Of a stretch of 64,000 bases of DNA, positions 10,159-16,891 are shown piece by piece. Position 1 is the first letter of the stretch; every line of letters begins with the position of its first letter. The stretch is from Alphaproteobacteria bacterium. Its GTDB lineage: Bacteria; Pseudomonadota; Alphaproteobacteria; Micavibrionales; Micavibrionaceae. Where the stretch lies: positions 434,001 through 498,000 of the forward strand of contig NVTV01000002.1 in assembly GCA_002401695.1 (NCBI GenBank), read 5' to 3'. Made by a program: the position numbers and the translations under genes. The notes below the pieces were generated by a model. The model was not told the DNA's origin. It saw only the letters and a program-made list of their open reading frames with translations, and ran no database searches.

Positions 10159-11364
10159 ATGATGGTTAAAGTTTTTTCAAATCTTCGCTTCCTTGTTTTA
10201 TTATTAACTCTGGTTTCCTTTACGTTGCATTCGCCGCACACATTTGCTGCGGGGGCAGAGGATATTTTTACGCGTTTCAAAAAGGCGATGCCTAAAGTTA
10301 ATAAGCTAAGTGATGAAGAGTTCGAGAAGGCTACAAAATCCGTCAAAAAGAAACCTTACGGGGAGAAGGCCCTTGCTTACAATCTCAGGATACCAGAAGA
10401 TTGGACTGAAAAAGATAGCGGCAGTTCTAGTAACTTTGTGTTAAGTTCAAAGCTGTTTCAGGAGCTTAACGTATTCTATGGCAAGCCAACAGTTTATGGA
10501 CGTAGCCGTCTGACCATTGATGTGCTGAAATTAGAGGGGAATTTAACAGCAGAGCAATGGTATTTGAAATATATTCTGGAGGGCGGCTTTACCACCGTGG
10601 GGTTTGTTGTTCACAATGAGAAAAGAGTAGAATCTCTTATGGTCTTTTTAGAAAAAGACAGATCCTTTTACGTTAGGACGGTTGTTCTCTTTAACGGGGA
10701 TAATGTTATTATGGTGCGTTTTTATGTTCCGGTGGCCAATATTGCGGTAGAGGCTGCGATGCAGGCACAAGTGATTGAATCCTTCACTTTGTTATATGAA
10801 GTGGAAAAACCTGCCGTTGAAATGATGACATATAGCTTTTTGGATATTATTGATTTGAAATATCCAAAGGGCTGGAGAGTGTATACAAAGCCTGTGCGCG
10901 ATCTTGATCGTATGACTGTAACCTTGATGAATACGAAAGAATTTTTGAATAAGTATGGGCTGATCGAATCTTCTTCTACCCAAGCAAAGATGGATGTTAC
11001 CGTTGTTTCCTCTTCAAGTCAAAGCACGCTGGTTGAAGAGGTCGCCAAGTACAAGCAAAAGATGGAACGTGATGGTATGCTTATCGGTAAAAAACTAGAA
11101 ACGGATGATGCGTTTATTTATAATGAAAATATAGACTTTGCTTTAACGGAAATTTATGAGGGGGGTGACGCTAGCAATGAGTTCAGTGAATATGAGTTCT
11201 GGTTTACCGTCATGGTCGGTGGGAATTATTATTATTTCTTGATGTTGTTAACACCATCTCGAAACGACAGATTTGGCATTTGGGCAGAAAACACACAAAA
11301 TTATAAAAGAATTGTTGAGGAAATTTCTCCGATGGCCGGTGCCTTTTTGGAGAGAGATTACTAA
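10159..11364 (+). CDS. Secreted protein of unknown function
   Basis: The product has 401 residues. It starts with a clear signal peptide (LRFLVLLLTLVSFTLHSPHTFA followed by AGAED), so the mature protein is exported. The mature part is rich in Lys, Phe and Tyr, has no Cys pairs and no transmembrane helix, and contains two similar halves. Each half carries a YNLRIPEDWTEKD-like or IDLKYPKGWRVYTK-like strand followed by predicted mixed alpha/beta segments, which suggests an internal duplication. Neighbours are parE (divergent) and glnA (convergent, 29 bases away). I do not recognise the family and no function is proposed. The ATGATG start at 10159 is chosen because it gives a normal signal peptide. 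Confidence 0.75.
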   Translation: MMVKVFSNLRFLVLLLTLVSFTLHSPHTFAAGAEDIFTRFKKAMPKVNKLSDEEFEKATKSVKKKPYGEKALAYNLRIPEDWTEKDSGSSSNFVLSSKLFQELNVFYGKPTVYGRSRLTIDVLKLEGNLTAEQWYLKYILEGGFTTVGFVVHNEKRVESLMVFLEKDRSFYVRTVVLFNGDNVIMVRFYVPVANIAVEAAMQAQVIESFTLLYEVEKPAVEMMTYSFLDIIDLKYPKGWRVYTKPVRDLDRMTVTLMNTKEFLNKYGLIESSSTQAKMDVTVVSSSSQSTLVEEVAKYKQKMERDGMLIGKKLETDDAFIYNENIDFALTEIYEGGDASNEFSEYEFWFTVMVGGNYYYFLMLLTPSRNDRFGIWAENTQNYKRIVEEISPMAGAFLERDY

Positions 11365-11393
11365 TAATTTCTCTATTGGTCTTATCTTAAATA

Positions 11394-12824
11394 TTATCCA
11401 GAGTAATACATATCGACTTCAACGGGATGTACCATTGTTTCGTATCGTTCAATTTCCTGTATTTTCAAAGCGATGAATGTTTCGATCAAGTCGTGTGTGA
11501 ATACATCCCCCTTTAATAGAAAATCATGGTCGTCACTCAATTCATCAAGAGCCTCCATCAAAGAGCCACAGAGTTGCGGAACTTTAAGCTGCTCTTCATT
11601 TGAAAGTGCGTAGATGTCTGTATCCGTCGCATCACCAGGGTGGATTTTATTCTCTATGCCATCCAAGCCGGCCATTAACATTGCAGAAAATGCTAGATAA
11701 GGGTTCGCTAATGGATCCGGAAAACGTACTTCAATACGGCGTTCCTTGGGGGCGTTCGTATGCGGGATACGGCATGCCGCCGATCTGTTTAAAGCAGAGT
11801 AGGTCAGTGATACGGGGGCTTCGAATCCTGTGATAAGTCGTTTATAACTGTTTGTTGTCGGGTTGGTAAAGGCGTTAAGCGCGCGTGCATGTTTCAAGAT
11901 GCCACCAATATAATAGAGCGCAGTTTCTGATAAATCAGCATACCCTTTACCAGCAAACAGAGGCTTACCCGACTTCCATAAGGATTGATGCACATGCATG
12001 CCGGAGCCATTATCACCATTAATCGGCTTGGGCATAAATGTTGCGGTCTTGCCATAGCTGTGTGCAACGTTATGTACCGCGTGTTTATACAGCTGTACGT
12101 TATCGGCGGCTTCTAATAATGAAGCGAACTTGATGCCAAGCTCACATTGCGCGGGGGCAACCTCATGATGATGCTTCTCCACGGGAACGCCCATGCTTTC
12201 AATAACGGTCAGCATTTCTGCTCTGATATCAGACAGGCTATCAACCGGACTTTCGGGCAAATACCCGCCTTTAGGCTGCGGACGGTGGCCCATATTACCT
12301 GTTGGGTAATCGCGGCCTTTGTTATACGCGCCTTCTTCACTGTCCAGCATATAAGATACGTGGTTTGTCTCTGTATGAATTTTAATATCATCGAAAATAA
12401 AGAATTCCGGCTCCGGTCCGAAATAGGCCGTGTCGCCCAGTTTCGACTTCCTTAAATAGCTTTCTGCTGCTTTGGCAACGGATCGTGGATCACGGTTATA
12501 GGGCTTCTTTGTTGCAGGCTCGTAAATGTCACAAAATATCTTGATTGTTTTTTGTGCGGCAAAAGGGTCATACGTGACGCGTGCAATATCCGGCTTGATA
12601 ATCATGTCGGATTTATGAATATCAGACCATCCGGCAATAGACGAGCCATCAAAACTGGCACCATTTTCTATCAGTTCTTTTGTAAATGCACTGGCATGTT
12701 GTGTTGTATGTTGCCATTTTCCGCGGATATCTGTGAAATTAAGATCAATGAATTGAATATCCTGTTCTTCAATGTATTTCAGAATTTCTGCAGGAGATTT
12801 AAATGACAATGCATATTTATTCAC
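11394..12824 (-). CDS. glnA: Type I glutamine synthetase
   Basis: The enzyme makes glutamine from glutamate, ammonia and ATP. The 476-residue length and the motifs fit type I: FDGSSIAGW near residue 60, the metal/glutamate-binding FGPEPEFFIFDD, HHEVAPAQCELG, the ATP-site NGSGMHVHQS, SYKRLITGFEAPV and the adenylylation-loop region TDIYALSNEE with its Tyr. The loop differs from the common NLYDLPPEE form, so regulation by adenylylation is likely but not certain. In many alphaproteobacteria glnB lies immediately upstream of glnA. Here no glnB is found; tRNA-His lies upstream on the opposite strand. Confidence 0.95.
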   Translation of the reverse strand: MNKYALSFKSPAEILKYIEEQDIQFIDLNFTDIRGKWQHTTQHASAFTKELIENGASFDGSSIAGWSDIHKSDMIIKPDIARVTYDPFAAQKTIKIFCDIYEPATKKPYNRDPRSVAKAAESYLRKSKLGDTAYFGPEPEFFIFDDIKIHTETNHVSYMLDSEEGAYNKGRDYPTGNMGHRPQPKGGYLPESPVDSLSDIRAEMLTVIESMGVPVEKHHHEVAPAQCELGIKFASLLEAADNVQLYKHAVHNVAHSYGKTATFMPKPINGDNGSGMHVHQSLWKSGKPLFAGKGYADLSETALYYIGGILKHARALNAFTNPTTNSYKRLITGFEAPVSLTYSALNRSAACRIPHTNAPKERRIEVRFPDPLANPYLAFSAMLMAGLDGIENKIHPGDATDTDIYALSNEEQLKVPQLCGSLMEALDELSDDHDFLLKGDVFTHDLIETFIALKIQEIERYETMVHPVEVDMYYSG

Positions 12825-12920
12825 GTGAAAACTTTCTTCTTATATAACCTAGTTCAAGTTCTACCATGGAGGAATTAGTGCGACAAGTTCTGATTGTTGT
12901 AGAATTTGTTTATAATATCC

Positions 12921-12948
12921 TTGACCAGAGTGGATGATATATTATAGA
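12921..12948 (+). promoter_or_regulatory. Probable sigma-70 promoter of tRNA-His
   Basis: TTGACC (12921-12926) and TATAGA (12943-12948) are separated by 16 bases. The tRNA begins 20 bases further on, which fits a short 5' leader. The match is good by eye, but no transcript data are available. Confidence 0.5.
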
Positions 12949-12967
12949 CAATACTACCTGTTCTTGT

Positions 12968-13044
12968 GGCGGTCGTAGCTCAGTTGGTAGAGCCCTCGGT
13001 TGTGATCCGAGTGGTCGCGGGTTCAAATCCCGTCGATCGCCCCA
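12968..13044 (+). tRNA. tRNA-His (GTG anticodon)
   Basis: The 77-base gene folds as a cloverleaf. The acceptor stem GCGGTCG pairs with CGATCGC, with the extra G-1 that is diagnostic of tRNA-His facing C73. It has the D-arm GCTCAGTTGGTAGAGC, an anticodon loop TTGTGAT containing GTG, the T-arm GCGGGTTCAAATCCCGT and an encoded CCA. Its last 26 bases are repeated twice downstream as part of a tandem array. Confidence 0.95.
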
Positions 13045-13354
13045 TTTCCTCCATGTTTATGTATCTTAGAAATATTTGCCACGAGTGCGGTGGAGCCCAC
13101 CCGCGTTTATTAAAGGTATTCGCGGGAGCGAATAGGGTTCAAATCCCGTCGATCGCCCCATTTCCCTCATGTTTGTGTATCTTAGAAATATTTACCACGA
13201 GTGCGGTGGAGCCCACCCGCGTTTATTAAAGGTATTCGCGGGAGCGAATAGGGTTCAAATCCCGTCGATCGCTCCATTTTCCCCATGTTTAGATATCTGA
13301 AGAATGTTTGCCGCCAGCGCGGTGGAGTCTGCTCGCATGCATTAAACGACTTTC
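13019..13354 (+). repeat. 116-bp tandem repeat carrying the 3' end of tRNA-His (two near-identical units plus one degenerate unit)
   Basis: Unit 1 (13019-13134) begins inside tRNA-His at the T-arm GGGTTC. Unit 2 (13135-13250) differs from it at only four visible positions. Unit 3 starts at 13251 and is degenerate, and homology fades around 13354. Each unit holds the T-arm, acceptor 3' strand and CCA (or TCCA), then about 90 bases of spacer. In units 1 and 2 the spacer carries a CCCGCG/CGCGGG inverted pair that could form a hairpin just before the next T-arm. The layout resembles the E. coli tyrT locus, where 178-bp repeats contain the 3' end of tRNA-Tyr and give rtT RNA. The 116-bp period is not a multiple of three, so a repeated coding function is unlikely. 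Confidence 0.9.
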
Positions 13355-13386
13355 GCTTTTTGAATGGTTTCGTTACACTCACTTTT

Positions 13387-14259
13387 ATGAAGAATGAACC
13401 GTCCTTATGGATTGAAAATTTCCCATCGCCACAAGCCAATGATCATAAATACAATCGTGGTCAAGTTGCTGTTCTTGGCGGCGTGGATATGACAGGTGCA
13501 GCGTGCCTTTCCGCTGAATCTGCTGCGCGTATAGGGGCAGGGGTCGTCACGATTATCAGCCCACATCTGACAGTGTTCCAAAGAATGAAAATACTTGATC
13601 CATTGTTGGTTTATAGGGCGTTTAAGCCTTATATCATCGCACGCAATGATATTTCGATGAATGATTTTGTTAAAAAGGCAAAGCTTAAAGGCTGTGTCTG
13701 TCCGGTGATTGGCCCGGGGCTGGGTGATAAAGAGTATTCTGTTGCGCGTTCTATTGTTTTGTCTGTATTGGATCAAGGTGTGCCAATCGTTTTAGATGCG
13801 GATGGGTTGAATGCATTTGAAGGGCATCAGGGTTCTCTGTGGGCGCATACGCATGAAAATGTTGTCTTAACGCCGCATGATGGCGAATTTAAAAAGCTAT
13901 TTCCGGGTGTTTTAAAAGAGGATCGTGCGGTGGCTGCCATAGAGGCCGCAAAAATCTCTAATTCTATTATCGTGTTAAAAGGTGCTAACAGCATCATTGC
14001 TGCGCCTGATGGAGAGGCCGTTGTGAATAATAACGCCTTACCTTATCTCGCAACGGCTGGATCGGGGGATGTTTTATCGGGTATGATTGCAGGGCTGGTG
14101 TCGCAAGGTATGCCAGCGTTTGAGGCCGCATGTGCCGCAGTTTGGATACATGGTCGAGCCTCGGAAATAATTGGCTGTGGGCTTGTTGCAAGTGATATCA
14201 TCGAAATAATTCCAAAAATTTTAAAAGAAATACTTGGAATTCGTGAAAAACTAGGGTAG
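13387..14259 (+). CDS. nnrD: ADP-dependent NAD(P)H-hydrate dehydratase, dehydratase domain only
   Basis: The enzyme repairs hydrated NAD(P)H. The YjeF C-terminal (ribokinase-like) fold is shown by ARIGAGVVTIISP, VIGPGLGDKE, VLDADGLNAFEG, LTPHDGEFKKLF and the signature ATAGSGDVLSGMIAGL near the end. The 290-residue form has no YjeF N-terminal epimerase domain, whereas the usual bacterial protein is a two-domain fusion of about 500 residues. The open frame extends up to 13285, but those extra residues lie mostly in the degenerate third tRNA-tail repeat. The ATG at 13387 (KNEPSLWIENF) is therefore preferred. An NnrE epimerase would have to be encoded elsewhere. Confidence 0.88.
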   Translation: MKNEPSLWIENFPSPQANDHKYNRGQVAVLGGVDMTGAACLSAESAARIGAGVVTIISPHLTVFQRMKILDPLLVYRAFKPYIIARNDISMNDFVKKAKLKGCVCPVIGPGLGDKEYSVARSIVLSVLDQGVPIVLDADGLNAFEGHQGSLWAHTHENVVLTPHDGEFKKLFPGVLKEDRAVAAIEAAKISNSIIVLKGANSIIAAPDGEAVVNNNALPYLATAGSGDVLSGMIAGLVSQGMPAFEAACAAVWIHGRASEIIGCGLVASDIIEIIPKILKEILGIREKLG

Positions 14260-14303
14260 AAACGCGCATTAAGTTCGAATGAGGGCTTACGATATATACC
14301 TGT

Positions 14304-14389
14304 GCGGATGTGGCGAAATTGGTAGACGCGCTAGATTTAGGTTCTAGTTTCCTTTGGAAGTGGGGGTTCAAGTCCCTTCATCCGCACCA
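14304..14389 (+). tRNA. tRNA-Leu (TAG anticodon)
   Basis: The 86-base class II tRNA has the acceptor GCGGATG pairing with CATCCGC, the anticodon stem-loop CTAGA-TTTAGGT-TCTAG with anticodon TAG, a long variable arm (TTTCCTTTGGAAGT) and an encoded CCA. It reads CUN leucine codons. It lies between nnrD and tig and is followed closely by a hairpin with a T-run. Confidence 0.95.
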
Positions 14390-14400
14390 TTTTAAAATTT

Positions 14401-14427
14401 AAGCCGAATGATACGGCTTTTTTTTTC
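14401..14427 (+). terminator. Rho-independent terminator after tRNA-Leu
   Basis: AAGCCG (14401-14406) pairs with CGGCTT (14414-14419) around a seven-base loop and runs into nine T residues. It lies 11 bases after the tRNA 3' end, so tig needs its own promoter in the short gap that follows. Confidence 0.85.
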
Positions 14428-14473
14428 ATTAGAATTTTTAGATTATAAACAGACATAAGAGAAGAGCATCACA

Positions 14474-15934
14474 ATGCAAGTAAAACAGCTTAAGCAAGAC
14501 GGTCTAAACCATGAACTTGAAGTGACTGTGGGCGCAGATGAAATCGCGAACCATGTCGATACACGCTTATCAGAGTTGAGCAAGACAGTTAAAATACCGG
14601 GTTTCCGCCCAGGTAAAGTGCCGATGTCTCTTATGAAACAAAAATACGGTAAGGCCGTTATGGGCGAAGTGCTTGAAAGCGCAGTGAATGACAGTTCGCT
14701 ACAAGCAATGAAGGATCAAGAGATCACACCGGCATTACAGCCAAAAATCGAAGTTAAATCCTTTGATGAAGGCAAAGACCTTATTTACACAATGAACATT
14801 GAAGTTCTTCCGAAAATAAAAATTAAAGATTACAAAGGCTTTAAGCTAACCAAACAGGTTGCAAAAGCAGATGACGCAGCAATTGATGAAGCATTAGGGC
14901 GCATTACCTCTATGCGTAAATCAAGCAAGCCAATTGAAGGTAAACGCGCGGCAAAATCCGGCGATACTGTTGTAATTGATTTTGATGGCCGCACGGCTGA
15001 TGATGATGTGAAGCAACCGGGTATGGCTGCAGAAGGTCATAACTTAGAGCTTGGTAGTAATTCATTCATTCCAGGTTTTGAAGAGCAACTTGTTGGCAAA
15101 AAAGCCGGTGATAAAGTTGAAGTCAAAGTTCAGTTCCCCGAAGAATACGGTTCTGCGGAGCTTGCAGGGCGTGATGCAATTTTTGATGTTGAAATTCACG
15201 AAATCCGTGAAACCGTTGACGCAGAAATTGATGATGAATTCGCAAAATCTTTAGGTATGGATGATTTGGAAGCCCTTCGTAAAGCCGTCGCCGAGCAAAC
15301 AAACCAAGAGTTCGACAGCCATAGTCGCCTGAAGTTGAAAAAAGAATTATTGGATCAACTTGATGAAGGACATCAGTTTGAAATCCCACAAGGCATGAAG
15401 GATTTAGAATTACAAAACATCCTTCAACAAGTGAAAATGGATAACCAACAACGCGGCGTTGATGAAGAGCCAACAGAAGAAGAAACAGCCGAGCTGACAG
15501 ACATCGCAGGTCGCCGTGTTCGTCTAGGTCTTGTTTTGTCCGAAATTGGTAAAGAGAACAACATTCAGGTTGCAGATGCAGAATTGCAAAAAGCTGTAAT
15601 CACCGAAGCCCAGAAATATCCGGGTCAGGAAAAAGAAGTTTTCGATTACTTTGCGAAAAACCGTGAAGCATTAGAATCACTTCGTGCGCCGATTTATGAG
15701 GACAAGGTCGTTGATTTCATTCTTGAACTGGCAACAGTAACGGAAAAAGAAGTCACGGTTGAAGAACTGACAGCCGATGAAGATGCAGATGACGCGCCAA
15801 AGGCAAAGAAAAAGCCGGCGGCGAAAAAGAAGGCTGCACCAAAGAAAGATGACAAAGCATCTGACGACAAGCCTGCGGCCAAAAAGGCGCCTGCTGAGAA
15901 GAAAAAAGCGGCTCCTAAGAAAAAAGCATCTTAG
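14474..15934 (+). CDS. tig: Trigger factor with Lys/Ala-rich C-terminal tail
   Basis: Trigger factor is the ribosome-bound chaperone and prolyl isomerase that meets nascent chains at the exit tunnel. The 486-residue protein has the ribosome-docking signature IPGFRPGKVP (about residues 38-47), an FKBP-like PPIase domain with GDTVVIDFDGR and ELGSNSFIPGFEEQL, and an alpha-helical chaperone C-domain. The last 45 residues or so are a basic Lys/Ala/Pro tail that is not part of the core fold and resembles histone H1-like tails. The gene is monocistronic by appearance: a terminator precedes it and a hairpin follows it. Confidence 0.97.
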   Translation: MQVKQLKQDGLNHELEVTVGADEIANHVDTRLSELSKTVKIPGFRPGKVPMSLMKQKYGKAVMGEVLESAVNDSSLQAMKDQEITPALQPKIEVKSFDEGKDLIYTMNIEVLPKIKIKDYKGFKLTKQVAKADDAAIDEALGRITSMRKSSKPIEGKRAAKSGDTVVIDFDGRTADDDVKQPGMAAEGHNLELGSNSFIPGFEEQLVGKKAGDKVEVKVQFPEEYGSAELAGRDAIFDVEIHEIRETVDAEIDDEFAKSLGMDDLEALRKAVAEQTNQEFDSHSRLKLKKELLDQLDEGHQFEIPQGMKDLELQNILQQVKMDNQQRGVDEEPTEEETAELTDIAGRRVRLGLVLSEIGKENNIQVADAELQKAVITEAQKYPGQEKEVFDYFAKNREALESLRAPIYEDKVVDFILELATVTEKEVTVEELTADEDADDAPKAKKKPAAKKKAAPKKDDKASDDKPAAKKAPAEKKKAAPKKKAS

Positions 15935-15964
15935 TAGAAATAAAATATTTATATAAAATTCTTG

Positions 15965-15998
15965 AACAAGCCGTGCACAGTGGGTACGGTTTGTTTTG
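15965..15998 (+). terminator. Probable terminator of tig
   Basis: AACAAGCCGT (15965-15974) pairs fully, with one G-U, with ACGGTTTGTT (15986-15995) across an 11-base loop. The following T-tract is short (TTTTG), so termination may be partial. Confidence 0.55.
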
Positions 15999-16001
15999 AC
16001 T

Positions 16002-16032
16002 CTTGCGTTTGGGCGTGTGAGTCGTATTCAAT
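16002..16032 (+). promoter_or_regulatory. Candidate heat-shock (RpoH-type) promoter of clpP
   Basis: CTTGCG at 16002 is followed, 17 bases after the CTTG core, by CGTATTCAATCG. This resembles the alphaproteobacterial sigma-32 pattern CTTG-N17-CYTATNT, allowing one mismatch. clpP is a classic heat-shock gene and begins about 35 bases later. The match is visual and not unique. Confidence 0.3.
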
Positions 16033-16067
16033 CGAATAACCCTGTAATTTAGAAACTGTGAGCAAAT

Positions 16068-16715
16068 ATGTTTGATTCAAATCCAATTGATACCTATATG
16101 AACCATCTTGTCCCGACTGTGATTGAGCAGACGAACCGCGGGGAGCGTGCATTCGATATCTATTCGAGACTATTGAAGGAGCGTATTATCTTTCTGACAG
16201 GCGAAGTGAATGACTATGTGTCTTCCGTGATCTGTGCGCAGTTCTTGTTTTTGGAATCAGAAAATCCGAATAAAGAGATTTCCTTTTATATTAACTCTCC
16301 GGGCGGCGTTGTTACAGCTGGCTTGGCGATGTATGACACCATGCAATATATCCGCCCTAAGATTTCAACCGTATGTGTAGGGCAGGCGGCGTCTATGGGC
16401 TCTCTCTTGCTTATGGCGGGGGAAGAGGGGCTGCGTTATTCTTTGCCGAACTCACGGATTATGATTCACCAACCTTCGGGCGGTGCGCGTGGGCAGGCCA
16501 CTGATATTGAAATCCAAGCGAAAGAAATTTTACGTTTACGTCAAAGCTTGAACGATATCTATGTAAAACATACAGGCCAAAAATTGAAGGTTGTGGAAGA
16601 AGCAATGGATCGCGATAACTTCATGAGCGCGCAAGAAGCCAAAGACTGGGGGCTTATCGATCACGTCGTTGAATCAAAGCCTGTTCCGGACGATGAAGAT
16701 GATAAGAAAAAATAA
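16068..16715 (+). CDS. clpP: ATP-dependent Clp protease proteolytic subunit
   Basis: ClpP forms the 14-mer serine protease chamber used by ClpX or ClpA. The catalytic triad can be placed by spacing as Ser109 (QAASMGS), His134 (IMIHQPSGG) and Asp183 (DRDNFMSA), with the same 25- and 49-residue intervals as E. coli. The 215-residue length is typical and the acidic C-terminal tail (PDDEDDKKK) is ordinary. clpX is usually adjacent but is absent here; lon follows directly after 176 bases. Confidence 0.97.
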   Translation: MFDSNPIDTYMNHLVPTVIEQTNRGERAFDIYSRLLKERIIFLTGEVNDYVSSVICAQFLFLESENPNKEISFYINSPGGVVTAGLAMYDTMQYIRPKISTVCVGQAASMGSLLLMAGEEGLRYSLPNSRIMIHQPSGGARGQATDIEIQAKEILRLRQSLNDIYVKHTGQKLKVVEEAMDRDNFMSAQEAKDWGLIDHVVESKPVPDDEDDKKK

Positions 16716-16891
16716 ACTTTTATCTGCGTAATATAGAAACGTTGATATTTTGCATTCTTCTTTTTATAGCTTTTGCTTGTATATTAAGAATGCTTTCAAC
16801 ATTATCAGCGTAGAATGGATGAAAATGCCTTTAAAACGGCACTTTCTCCTGTATATAGTAGACGCGTTATTGAAATGTAAGGACTTATTGA

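Noticed and set aside
12966-13229. An 87-codon open frame on the plus strand
   Set aside because: It begins inside tRNA-His and runs through the tRNA-tail repeats. The 116-bp period changes the reading frame between units, so it is not a real repeated protein.
13019-13354. CRISPR array or phage attachment duplication as an explanation of the 116-bp repeats
   Set aside because: The units are adjacent without unique spacers, are too long, and no cas or integrase gene is near. The match to the tRNA 3' end and tandem order fit an rtT-like array better.
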